A stretch of DNA of 64,000 bases from Streptomyces sp. NRRL S-646 (GCF_000720765.1 NZ_JODC01000013.1:186001-250000), one strand, 5' to 3'. Shown: positions 43,946-50,596, numbered from the stretch's first letter. Notes: generated from the sequence alone by a model not told the origin. Numbers and translations are program-made.

Positions 43946-44161
43946 TTATTCCGAGCCTTCGGCTAGAAAAGCGCGAAGCTCCCGGATGCGTTTGTGCCAT
44001 TCGGCGCGTGCTACCTCGCTGATGCATTCCTCAGCGCGACGACGCCAGATCTCAATCAGCGATTCAATCTGCTCTGAGTCGACATGCCATTCGAGGTGGA
44101 GGAAAAAGCCGTAGTCGATAGGGCCGGGCGATTCAATCCGATAGGCTTCTAGCTCGGACAC
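43946..44161 (-). CDS. Small helical protein, paralogue B
   Basis: A 71-residue protein whose C-terminal half, QIESLIEIWRRRAEECISEV then ARAEWHKRIRELRAFLAE, parallels that of the gene upstream (LIYAWHASADSAPDEQ, TRAAWLALIAELRARVAE). The two look like a tandem duplication with divergence. Function is unknown. I chose GTG 44161, with GGGGGA upstream. GTG 44179 is an alternative. The genes overlap by 13 bases. Confidence 0.6.
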   Translation of the reverse strand: MSELEAYRIESPGPIDYGFFLHLEWHVDSEQIESLIEIWRRRAEECISEVARAEWHKRIRELRAFLAEGSE

Positions 44162-44397
44162 GGGAGCGTCATCCCCCACTCGGCTACTCGCGCCCGCAAT
44201 TCAGCGATGAGCGCCAACCAGGCAGCGCGTGTCTGCTCGTCCGGCGCAGAGTCGGCGGAAGCGTGCCATGCGTATATGAGCGCGGTGAGGTTCGGGCGGC
44301 TGTCGAGTACCGCGCCGACGTCGATAGAGGCGGGATCGGCAGACAGCGAGGGGTGCGAAAAACCACCCCGGCTCACGGGGCCGAAAGAAGCTGCCAC
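44149..44397 (-). CDS. Small helical protein, paralogue A
   Basis: An 82-residue protein with a poorly conserved N-terminus and a helical end, RPNLTALIYAWHASADSAPD then EQTRAAWLALIAELRARVAE. That end matches the downstream paralogue in the spacing of W, A, E and R residues. GTG 44397 has GGGGAGG nine bases upstream. It lies after a 426-bp non-coding stretch and before the capsid gene. No known family is recognised. Confidence 0.6.
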   Translation of the reverse strand: MAASFGPVSRGGFSHPSLSADPASIDVGAVLDSRPNLTALIYAWHASADSAPDEQTRAAWLALIAELRARVAEWGMTLPCPS

Positions 44398-44823
44398 AGC
44401 TCAACACCTCCCCAAAAGGAATCAGCGGCGCGGGGGAACCCAAATAGCGGGTCAGCGAGCAATACCGCGCAGGAATACAAAGAAATGCGGAGTTACGCAC
44501 GAGAAAACGCGCTGACCTGCGACGATCCCACCAATTCGGGGAAATATGCGCGCGTTCATTTCGAGGGAAGGGCGGGGGTGCGGGAGGGGCAAGCCTTGCA
44601 CTTTCGACCTCCCCCTATCCCCTTAGTGATCCCCGTATATCTCCCTGGTGGCCAGCTGTGGGCCGTTCACTGCTCATCCGTGGCCCGGAATCTGTGGGGC
44701 GCCTTTAGGGCTCCACAGAGCCGCACAGAGCCTCTCGGCTTTACTCCTCGTCAGCGCACCACAGCGTGAGTGGTTCGTGGGCACGCATTGCTGATCGCAT
44801 TTCATAGACGAGTGACCAAAGCG
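44398..44823. other. 426-bp non-coding region between HNH gene and paralogues
   Basis: No minus-strand gene was found and the plus-strand frame (44263-44769) looks non-coding. It includes a GC-skewed tract (GGCGGGGGTGCGGGAGGGGC near 44570) and a C-rich tract (CCTCCCCCTATCCCC near 44611). In phages with an HNH gene the cos site often lies close by, so this is the candidate packaging region of the element. No sequence evidence proves that. Confidence 0.4.
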
Positions 44824-45132
44824 TCAGCGGTTTCCTCGCCTGCTGTTGCATGATCGACACAAGACACGAACATTGCTCGCCTCGTTCGTCCCGCCCTTGC
44901 TGAGCGGAATTATGTGATCCCCGGTCAAGTCCTCAGCGCTACCGCAGAACGAGCAGTAAGGCTGTGCTCGTATGGCCTCAGCGCGTAGCCGTTGCCACTG
45001 GGCGTCATAGCGTCCAGCGGTACGGGTGTTCTTGCTGCGGTACTTCCTGGGGGCACCCTGCGCGGCACATAGGGGGCACCCATTCCCAAGGGGGTATAGC
45101 CGCTTGTGACGAGGGCATAGGTTGTAAGGCAT
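44824..45132 (-). CDS. HNH endonuclease, phage type
   Basis: A 102-residue nuclease with an N-terminal CPRHKRLYP/CPLC zinc knuckle and the HNH core PYCSFCGSAEDLTGDHIIPL followed by SKGGTNEASN and LCRSCNSRRG. It has the typical size of phage HNH proteins that sit beside cos and terminase genes and assist packaging. Here no terminase is present, so it may act with a helper phage's enzyme. ATG 45132 lies 15 bp beyond the preceding small gene. Confidence 0.88.
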   Translation of the reverse strand: MPYNLCPRHKRLYPLGNGCPLCAAQGAPRKYRSKNTRTAGRYDAQWQRLRAEAIRAQPYCSFCGSAEDLTGDHIIPLSKGGTNEASNVRVLCRSCNSRRGNR

Positions 45133-45147
45133 AGGGGACCTACCGCC

Positions 45148-45318
45148 TTACTTGCGTCCGCTGAGTTTCTTGACTCGCGCGTCAGCCATCTGTGCAGCGC
45201 GAGCTATGAGAATGCAGCGTTTACAGCGGGATGCGCGGCCACCTCGAAGAGCCGGGGCCGGATAGAACGCTTCAGCGGGCAGCGTCTCGGCGCAGATAGC
45301 ACACGTGCGATCAGTCAC
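45148..45318 (-). CDS. 56-residue double-CxxC protein
   Basis: Reading on the minus strand from GTG 45318 gives VTDRTCAICAETLPAEAFYP, then RASRCKRCILIARAAQMADA and a basic end. Two CxxC knuckles (CAIC and CKRC) resemble a treble-clef or HNH-type zinc fold without the catalytic histidines. GGGAGAAG precedes the start, and the start overlaps the stop of the upstream gene by eight bases (GTGACTGA). It is coupled to the HNH gene downstream, 15 bp away. Confidence 0.65.
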   Translation of the reverse strand: MTDRTCAICAETLPAEAFYPAPALRGGRASRCKRCILIARAAQMADARVKKLSGRK

Positions 45319-45580
45319 AATAGAACTTCTCCCACGCCTGCTTATCCAGCGCGGTCCATAGCTCGTTTAGCTCCGCTCGCTGCTCGGCAATCTGGCGCAT
45401 AAAAGCTGTCGCTCGCTGCGGCTCGCCCTCGTCGTAGGCCGCTTGCACTGCACGCCACTGAATCTCTTCAAGCGCATTGTTTCGCTCTTCGGCGGCAGCA
45501 AGCCGGGAGCCATGCCACACACGGCAAGCCTCGTTATGCGCGCTGATCTTCGGTAGCAGTTCGTCGTACTCGTCGACCAT
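45311..45580 (-). CDS. Hypothetical helical protein
   Basis: An 89-residue, mostly helical, acidic protein (RLAAAEERNNALEEIQWRAV, QIAEQRAELNELWTALDKQA) ending KFYCD. No family is recognised. ATG 45580 lies about 20 bp downstream of a long hairpin (45603-45657), so its expression may depend on read-through of that structure. It is the first gene of a coupled set with the 56-residue protein and HNH nuclease. Confidence 0.65.
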   Translation of the reverse strand: MVDEYDELLPKISAHNEACRVWHGSRLAAAEERNNALEEIQWRAVQAAYDEGEPQRATAFMRQIAEQRAELNELWTALDKQAWEKFYCD

Positions 45581-45602
45581 GATTTATCCACCAAACAAAA
45601 AA

Positions 45603-45657
45603 GCCCGTATCTAAACGATCCCGCCTGGTGGCAACCTGGGATCATTTAGATACGGGC
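45603..45657. terminator. Long near-perfect hairpin before the 45311-45580 gene
   Basis: A 20-bp arm beginning GCCCGTATCTAAACGATCCC (45603-45622) has a near-perfect inverted copy at 45638-45657 with one mismatch and a 15-base loop. It lies in the leader of the minus-strand gene. It may be an attenuator, a terminator of the upstream transcript or a protein-binding site. Confidence 0.7.
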
Positions 45658-45809
45658 AAGTATTAGGGCACAGCGCGGGTTGCCATTCACGCTGAACTTT
45701 GGGTGGAACGGTCAACAAGAAGCCCCGGCCAGTGAGGAGAAACGACCGGGGGTTCTCGGACCTACAGAACCACTCGAATCGGAGAGGTGACCAGCCCCTC
45801 CACGAACCA

Positions 45810-45838
45810 TTAGAGAGGGTCTCTCTAGTTTCGTGACG
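45810..45838 (-). promoter_or_regulatory. Repeated promoter/operator-like motif, copy 1
   Basis: It matches 46783-46811 in 25 of 29 positions (TTAGAGAGGG..., CTCTAGTT.CGTGACG). On the minus strand GTCACG and TCTAAT are 17 bp apart, as in a sigma-70-type promoter. The intervening AGAGAG-GGT-CTCTCT is a palindrome. Confidence 0.55.
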
Positions 45839-45850
45839 CTGACCAACAAG

Positions 45851-45890
45851 AAAACCCCCGCCGCTCCGAGTTAGGAACAACGGGGGTTTT
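45851..45890. terminator. Bidirectional A/T-flanked terminator
   Basis: AAAACCCCCG (45851-45860) and CGGGGGTTTT (45881-45890) are exact reverse complements 20 bases apart, giving U-runs on both strands. Confidence 0.75.
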
Positions 45891-45994
45891 AAGGGCCCTC
45901 AGCCGGCTCGTGGCGGCATTTCTCAGCCTTGGCGTACTTTCCCTCGCACTGGTGCGAGAAAGTAGCTCAGATTGGCGCACAGAGCTTCGCGCCA

Positions 45995-46156
45995 TTATCC
46001 CAGCGATCGAGCCTTTACGCGCTGACGGTAGGCACGCGCCTTGCATGCGCCCGAGCAATAGAGCGTAGGGCGACCGTTACCGCACCATTTCCTAGCGCGG
46101 TTGCCGCATTGGCAGGCAGCCGACATGCGAGCAGCGTAAGCCTCAGAGCGAGTCAT
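45995..46156 (-). CDS. 53-residue zinc-finger-like protein
   Basis: Reading from ATG 46156 gives MTRSEAYAARMSAACQCGNR, then KWCGNGRPTLYCSGACKARA and YRQRVKARSLG. The CGN...GRPxxYCSxxCxxRAYxxR pattern also forms the C-terminus of the 95-residue protein upstream, so both belong to one small zinc-binding family, likely nucleic-acid binding. GGGAGG lies eight bases before the start. Its frame is too short for usual gene finders. Confidence 0.65.
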   Translation of the reverse strand: MTRSEAYAARMSAACQCGNRARKWCGNGRPTLYCSGACKARAYRQRVKARSLG

Positions 46157-46324
46157 CTTGGTGCCTCCCAGATGGTGACGTCCTATGTTGGTTAGTGGTG
46201 GGATCTCTAGGCCGATACAGGCTCCGAGCTGGGATTAGTGACGGATGACGATTTTAGGTGTGATTCCAGATTCCCTATAGAGACTCTTAAGGGATACCTA
46301 GATCGCTGTAAGAACCGTCATTCG

Positions 46325-46612
46325 TCACGTAAGGCTCTGCCGCTGTCTTCTCGTTGCGTATGCCGCTCGGTCCCGACAGCGCCGCGAGCAGTACCGGGCC
46401 GGTCGTCCCTGCCCCCTGTACTCAACAGCGTTGCCGCACGCAGGAAGCTCGCATAGCGGAGCGTCAGCCGCCGACTCTGCCATGAGCAAGACCTGTCGGA
46501 TGAGTTCGTGTGCGACTTCCCGGCTTTCCATACTGCCGCTGATTGCTTGCCAGGCTGCCTTTTCTGCCACGCGTAGCTGAGCTAGTAGTCCGTCGTAATT
46601 CGTTGAAACCAT
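46325..46612 (-). CDS. 95-residue protein with C-terminal zinc finger
   Basis: The N-terminal half is helical (YDGLLAQLRVAEKAAWQAIS). The C-terminal half has CELPACGNAVEYRGQGRPAR and YCSRRCRDRAAYATRRQ, a CxxxxCGN...YCSxxC pattern shared with the 53-residue protein. A DNA-binding role is plausible, since the six-copy repeat array begins inside its start region and extends upstream. ATG 46612 is the start; copy A of the repeat overlaps its first eight codons. Confidence 0.7.
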   Translation of the reverse strand: MVSTNYDGLLAQLRVAEKAAWQAISGSMESREVAHELIRQVLLMAESAADAPLCELPACGNAVEYRGQGRPARYCSRRCRDRAAYATRRQRQSLT

Positions 46613-46768
46613 GGTCTGTTGTCCGCGTATTCCGTCGAAAGTGGTCTGTGGTCTCCGCGTAATACGTCGAAAGTGCGGGCGAGAGTCCGCGTAATTCGGC
46701 GTATGTCGCTGGTGATGTGCGTAGAAACTCGGCGAAAGTACGGGCCGTGTCCGCGTAATCCGTCGAAA
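46588..46768. repeat. Iteron-like array, six copies at about 32-bp spacing
   Basis: The copies follow GTCCGCGTAATTCGTCGAAA with variation. The CGTA centres are at 46594, 46626, 46658, 46690, 46720 and 46754 (steps 32, 32, 32, 30, 34). Copies B (46621-46640), C, and F (46749-46768) are closest to the consensus. D and E are partial. The array fills the gap between integrase and 95-residue protein genes. Confidence 0.78.
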
Positions 46769-46782
46769 CTCCTACGGGGGGA

Positions 46783-46811
46783 TTAGAGAGGGGTGCTCTA
46801 GTTGCGTGACG
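46783..46811 (-). promoter_or_regulatory. Repeated promoter/operator-like motif, copy 2
   Basis: The same motif as copy 1, directly upstream of the iteron array and facing the 95-residue protein gene on the minus strand. On the minus strand GTCACG and TCTAAT are spaced by 17 bp. Confidence 0.55.
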
Positions 46812-46850
46812 GCACCTGAGCCGCTGTACGGCCGTCTGCGGGCATGAAAA

Positions 46851-46884
46851 AGCCCCGCCGGGGGGAATTCCCACCGACGGGGCT
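46851..46884 (-). terminator. Intrinsic terminator of the recombinase gene
   Basis: AGCCCCG (46851-46857) pairs with CGGGGCT (46878-46884). Reading on the minus strand the stem is followed by TTTTTCATG, giving a U-run 32 bp after the recombinase stop. Confidence 0.85.
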
Positions 46885-46915
46885 GTAAGGGGCTCAGAGG
46901 GGCTTTCGGGGCCGT

Positions 46916-48466
46916 TTAATCGAGCATCCCGCTCTCAGTCATGGCGATACCGGCAAGCTCACCCGCCGCCGGATCGTCTCGGAACCAGGCCGGACCCTCG
47001 AAGGTGACCGCCACCCGCGCCGAGTTGAACCGCTTGGGGGCGCCCGGGGTTGCCGGACGGATGACCACGCGCGTGCCGAGATCAGCGAGCAAGCCCCGTC
47101 GCCCTTCGTCGTCCCGCCGTTTCCACTCGTCCGCCACGGTGCCGCCAGCGTCGACCCAGCGGCCCACGGCGTGGTCTGCTTCCGCCCGCAATTCGGCTTG
47201 TCGCTTTTCCAGTGCGGTCAGTTGGGAAATGACCACGCGTGCCGCTGTGCCGTTGGGTTCGAGTTGCGCCAGGTTCCCGGCCAGTCGCTCAATCTGTGTT
47301 GTTACGTCGGAGAGTTGGAGTACCGCGCTGCCGTCAGGCTCAGCCCAGCGCATTAGCGCCATGTTTCCAAACCGCTTGAGGTAATCGGCGGTCACAAGCT
47401 CATCGAGCATCGGGGCAGTGATTACGTTCGGCCGGTGAGTTCCTCGCTTGCCGACGCCATTTCGGCACACATACGTGCTGTAGTCCTTGCCGTTGACCGC
47501 TCGGCGCTGCCGGTACATCGGCCCGTCGCATTCGGAACACAGCGCGACGTGTAGAAGTAGCGCCTTACCGGTGCGCTCAGCTCCGCGCCCCTTGGACTTA
47601 CCGTCGATGATGGCGCGCACTGCCCCCCAGGTCTCGCCGTCGAGTATTTCGGGACCGGCGGATACGGGGCGACCTTCGGCGTCAAGAACCGGTTGATTGT
47701 GTACGGCGCTGCGCTTCTTGCCGGGAACGGACTGCACAAGCCACCCGCGAATGCCGGGCGTGTAGAGAACATCCCTGAGTGTCGTTAGGTGCCATTTGTT
47801 GCCGCGCAGCTTGCGGCCGTCGCGCTGTCGGGCATGGTCGGCGGGCGGGAGTATGCCCCGCTCATTGAGTTCGCGGGTAAGGCCGGTCAGCGTCGCGCCG
47901 TGATTGATGAGCTTGTCGGCGCATTCGCGGATTACTGCTGCGGCGGTTTCGTCGATCACCCAACGCTTGTCGTTTATCGGGCCGGTAACCGCGTAGCCGT
48001 AGGGCGCCAATCCGCCCAGGTGGTTTCCGCGCTTACGGAAGTGCTCTTTGCTGTCCGTGATACGAGCCGTGATCATGTCGCGCTCGTACTCGGCGAATGC
48101 GGCCAGTACGTTGATGATTATGCTTGCGTTTTCCGGGCTTACCACGCCGTCCGCTGTGACGATCGTGGTGTGGGTCGACTTAGCGGCGTCGAGCAAACGC
48201 TGAAACTCCAGGACGCTGCGCGCGTACCGGTCCAGCTTCGCGGCGAGTACGTAGTCAGCGCGCGGGAGCCAAGAAAGGACTTCCCGCATACCGGGACGGT
48301 CTTCCAGGCGGCTAGCTCCGCTGACGTTGGTGTCGGTGGCGACGTGCACCACTTCCCACCCGCGCTGTTCGGCGTATGCCTTGCAGGCGGCAATGCGGTG
48401 GTCGGGTGCCTCTTCGGCGAACAGTCGTGACAGTCGGTCGTAGATGACCACAGTTTTTCTTCTCAC
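46916..48466 (-). CDS. Large serine recombinase (integrase)
   Basis: A 516-residue recombinase. The catalytic N-domain starts VVIYDRLSRLF (nucleophile Ser13) and continues with ASRLEDRPGMREVL, YVLAAKLDRYARSVLEF and AFAEYERDMITARI. The recombinase domain includes HLGGLAPYGYAV. A zinc ribbon (CSECDGPMYRQRRA...YVCRNG) and a coiled coil follow. It catalyses attP-attB recombination without host factors, and excision with a directionality factor that I cannot identify. Start GTG 48466 has AAAGG six bases upstream. It ends 57 bp from attR, the usual int-attP arrangement. Confidence 0.95.
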   Translation of the reverse strand: MRRKTVVIYDRLSRLFAEEAPDHRIAACKAYAEQRGWEVVHVATDTNVSGASRLEDRPGMREVLSWLPRADYVLAAKLDRYARSVLEFQRLLDAAKSTHTTIVTADGVVSPENASIIINVLAAFAEYERDMITARITDSKEHFRKRGNHLGGLAPYGYAVTGPINDKRWVIDETAAAVIRECADKLINHGATLTGLTRELNERGILPPADHARQRDGRKLRGNKWHLTTLRDVLYTPGIRGWLVQSVPGKKRSAVHNQPVLDAEGRPVSAGPEILDGETWGAVRAIIDGKSKGRGAERTGKALLLHVALCSECDGPMYRQRRAVNGKDYSTYVCRNGVGKRGTHRPNVITAPMLDELVTADYLKRFGNMALMRWAEPDGSAVLQLSDVTTQIERLAGNLAQLEPNGTAARVVISQLTALEKRQAELRAEADHAVGRWVDAGGTVADEWKRRDDEGRRGLLADLGTRVVIRPATPGAPKRFNSARVAVTFEGPAWFRDDPAAGELAGIAMTESGMLD

Positions 48467-48474
48467 GATGACCT

Positions 48475-48485
48475 TTAGAGAGGGG
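48475..48485 (-). promoter_or_regulatory. Third copy of TTAGAGAGGGG, upstream of the recombinase
   Basis: TTAGAGAGGGG lies eight bases before the recombinase start codon region. It shares only the core of the motif; the outer part seen at 45810 and 46783 is absent, so it may be a regulator half-site and not a complete promoter copy. Confidence 0.45.
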
Positions 48486-48517
48486 TTCTCGCCTGTGGAT
48501 GGTTAGGCGAGGCACCC

Positions 48518-48523
48518 GGGCGG
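48518..48523. other. attR core of the 9-kb element
   Basis: GGGCGG at the right junction. AGGCACCCG (48510-48518) on its left mirrors CGGGTGCCT at attL, so the reconstructed attP contains a 9-bp perfect inverted repeat around a central GG, typical for serine integrases. Confidence 0.85.
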
Positions 48524-48860
48524 CTGCGGCACCGTCCACGCGAATGCCGCCTCCGGAGTGCCGGCCCGGCTGGAGGCGCTCGGTACGGCGGCCGGGCTCG
48601 ACCGGGCCGCGCTGCACAGCCAGTTGGCGGCGGCGCTGTCGGTGGTCCTGCATCTCGTGCGGGACCGGACCGGGCGGCGGCGGATCGCCGAGGTGCACGT
48701 ACTGGAGCGGGATCCGTCGGGGCTGGTGCGGACGGTACCGGCGCTTCGGTGGGGTGCGGAGGCGTTCGTGCACGAGCGCGGTTGGGAGCGGCTGCGGGAG
48801 CTGCTCCACAGCGAGTCCGGCGAGTCCGGCGAGTCCTTCGAAGGGGGACGTCATGGGTGA
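48519..48860 (+). pseudogene. tadA: TadA pilus ATPase, 3' part
   Basis: From the junction the frame reads GGCGTVHANAASGVPARLEA, then the typical TadA C-terminal region (LHSQLAAALSVVLHLVRDRT, RRIAEVHVLERDPSGLV), ending with an ESGESGES repeat and EGGRHG. It has no start of its own. The first in-frame GTG is 48558. It completes the ATPase when the element is excised (frame verified across the GGGCGG core). The end overlaps the tadB start by eight bases. Confidence 0.93.
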
Positions 48861-49713
48861 GACGGCGATGGGGGCGGGAGTGCTGTGCGTCGGTGCGGCG
48901 GCCCTGCTGATGGGCGGGTGGCACTCCGGGGCGCGGCGGGCGCAGCTGTTGCTCGCGGGCGGCGGGGCCGTGAGCGCCGGGCCGCCGTGTTGGCGGGAGG
49001 TCGCCGGAGGGCTGCGGCGGATCCGCGGGCGGCTGCGGCCCGAGTGGTGGGCGCTGGCCGTCGGAGTGGTGCTGACGCTGCTGGGTGCGTCGGTGCTGCC
49101 GGTCGTCGCGGGGGCGGCCGGGGTGCCGTTGCTGCGACGCATGCGGCTGGCAGGGGAGGCCCGGCGGGCCCGGGAGCGCCGCGGGGACGCGGTGATCGCG
49201 CTGTGCGGGGCGCTCGCCGGGGAGGTGCGGGCCGGGCGGCAGCCGGGAGAGGCCCTGCCGCGTGCCGCGCGGGACTCCGGCGGGCTCGGGGGCGCGCAGG
49301 CGGCGGTGCTGGCGGCGGCACGGTTCGGCGGCGACGTCCCGGACGCGCTCGTGGCGGCGGCACGGCAGCCGGGCGCCGAGGGACTGCTGGGCCTCGCCGC
49401 GTGCTGGCGGGTGGCCGTGGACCAGGGCGCGGGCCTCGCCGCCGGGCTCGACCGCCTCGAAGGGGCGCTGCGGGCCGAGCGGGACCAACGCGCCGATCTG
49501 CGGGCCCAGTTGGCTGGGGCGAAGTCCACGGCGGTGATGCTCGCGGGGCTGCCGTCTCTGGGCCTCGCCCTGGGGACCGCCCTCGGCGCCGACCCCCTGC
49601 ACGTGCTGCTGCACACCGGGGGTGGGCTGGGCTGCCTGCTGGTCGGCGGTCTGCTGGAAGGCCTCGGGATGTGGTGGGCGATGCGGATCGTGCGGCGAGC
49701 GGAGGCGGCATGA
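48853..49713 (+). CDS. tadB: Pilus assembly membrane protein TadB
   Basis: A 286-residue type II secretion F-like protein with two N-terminal helices (around LCVGAAALLMGGW and WALAVGVVLTLLGASVLPVV). A cytoplasmic helical domain (AVIALCGALAGEVRAGRQPG, VAVDQGAGLAAGLDRLEG) and C-terminal helices (LGCLLVGGLLEGLGMWW) follow. It forms the inner-membrane platform with TadC. ATG 48853 has AAGGGGGA upstream. It is coupled to tadC by ATGA overlap. Confidence 0.9.
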   Translation: MGETAMGAGVLCVGAAALLMGGWHSGARRAQLLLAGGGAVSAGPPCWREVAGGLRRIRGRLRPEWWALAVGVVLTLLGASVLPVVAGAAGVPLLRRMRLAGEARRARERRGDAVIALCGALAGEVRAGRQPGEALPRAARDSGGLGGAQAAVLAAARFGGDVPDALVAAARQPGAEGLLGLAACWRVAVDQGAGLAAGLDRLEGALRAERDQRADLRAQLAGAKSTAVMLAGLPSLGLALGTALGADPLHVLLHTGGGLGCLLVGGLLEGLGMWWAMRIVRRAEAA

Positions 49714-50498
49714 GCACGGAAGTTGTCCACAGGCTGGGGGCGGCCGTGGGGATGCTGCTCGTCCTCGGGTGGCTGCTGCGCCGGCTGGAGAACGTACGGC
49801 GTGAGCGGAGAGTGCGCAGGCGGCTGGCCGGGCTGGTGGCCGACGTCGAGGCGATGCAGGGCCGGCCGCGCTTCGAGGTAAGGGATGCAGCGCGGCGGTT
49901 GCTGCCCGCGGCGGGGGTGGCGTGTGCCGGATGGGTACTGGTCGGCGGCCTCGCCGGAGTCGCGGTGGGGCTGGCCGTCGCGGGCGTGCTGTGGCGATGG
50001 CGTGGCCGGCAGGCAGCCGGGAGCACCCCGGAGGCGTACGACCCGGGGGAGGCGGCCCGTCAACTCCCGCTCTCGGCCGATCTGGTGGCCGCCTGCATCG
50101 CCGCCGGTGCGGGGCCCGTGGCCGCGGCGCAGGCCGTGGGCGAGGCACTGGGCGGCCCCGTCGGGGACGCGTTGGCGCGGGGTGCGGCCGAGGTGCGGCT
50201 CGGCGGCGAACCGGCCGAGGCCTGGCGGCGGCTGGCCGAGCTGCCGGGCGCCGGAGCCCTGGCCCGGCTGCTGGAACGGGCCGGCGTGTCCGGACTCCCC
50301 GCCGCCACACCGGTCGCACGGCTCGCGGCGGACGCCCGCGCCGACCGGTCCCGCACCGCGACGGCACGCGCCCGGCGGGCGGCCGTCATGGTCACCGCAC
50401 CGGTGGGCCTGTGCTTCCTGCCCGCCTTCATCACGGTCGGCGTACTGCCCGTGGTGATCGGGCTCGCGGGTGGGGTGCTGGGCGGGGGTGGTGGATGA
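49710..50498 (+). CDS. tadC: Pilus assembly membrane protein TadC
   Basis: A 262-residue TadC/T2SF-type protein. It has an N-terminal helix (VGMLLVLGWLLRR), a second hydrophobic region near residues 62-92, a helical cytoplasmic domain with RQLPLSADLVAACIAAGAGP and ELPGAGALARLLERAGVS, and a C-terminal helix pair (VGLCFLPAFITVGVLPVVIG) ending in glycines. It pairs with TadB. A TTGTCCACA box lies at its start region, which may be coincidental. Confidence 0.9.
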   Translation: MSTEVVHRLGAAVGMLLVLGWLLRRLENVRRERRVRRRLAGLVADVEAMQGRPRFEVRDAARRLLPAAGVACAGWVLVGGLAGVAVGLAVAGVLWRWRGRQAAGSTPEAYDPGEAARQLPLSADLVAACIAAGAGPVAAAQAVGEALGGPVGDALARGAAEVRLGGEPAEAWRRLAELPGAGALARLLERAGVSGLPAATPVARLAADARADRSRTATARARRAAVMVTAPVGLCFLPAFITVGVLPVVIGLAGGVLGGGGG

Positions 50499-50596
50499 CG
50501 GGGACCGGGCGGACGGCGCCATGACGCCGACATCGAGCAGTGAACGGTCAATCGAGCAGTGAATGGTCAACGGGACTGAACCTCACGGGGGTTGAG

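Larger units (their letters stand above)
39520..48523. mobile_element. 9.0-kb phage-satellite-like element inserted in tadA
   Basis: The distance between the two GGGCGG cores is 9,004 bp. All recognised genes are on the minus strand: serine recombinase, zinc-binding-like small proteins, HNH nuclease, paralogue pair, HK97-type capsid protein, coiled-coil protein, a three-gene Xre/DUF6879 set and three small proteins. No portal, terminase, protease, tail or lysis gene is seen. By eye the GC content is lower than that of the flanks. Size and content recall mycobacterial phiRv1, which also has a serine integrase and an HK97-like capsid gene. Excision would restore the pilus ATPase. Confidence 0.9.

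Noticed and set aside
44263..44769. 168-codon plus-strand frame
   Set aside because: It is opposite to the only coding strand of the element, overlaps the paralogue gene, lacks a ribosome-binding site and has no recognisable domain.
45611..45880. 89-codon minus-strand frame
   Set aside because: It covers the long hairpin and terminator structures and has no coding-like composition.
45960..46020. tRNA-like segment GTAGCTCAGATTGGC
   Set aside because: Only a D-arm-like string is present. No pairing acceptor stem, anticodon arm or T-arm can be drawn, and the stretch overlaps the end of a small coding frame.
46588..46768. Possible CRISPR array (six repeats near regular spacing)
   Set aside because: Intervals between repeats are only about 12 bp, repeats are degenerate, and no cas genes are near. 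The pattern fits protein-binding iterons.
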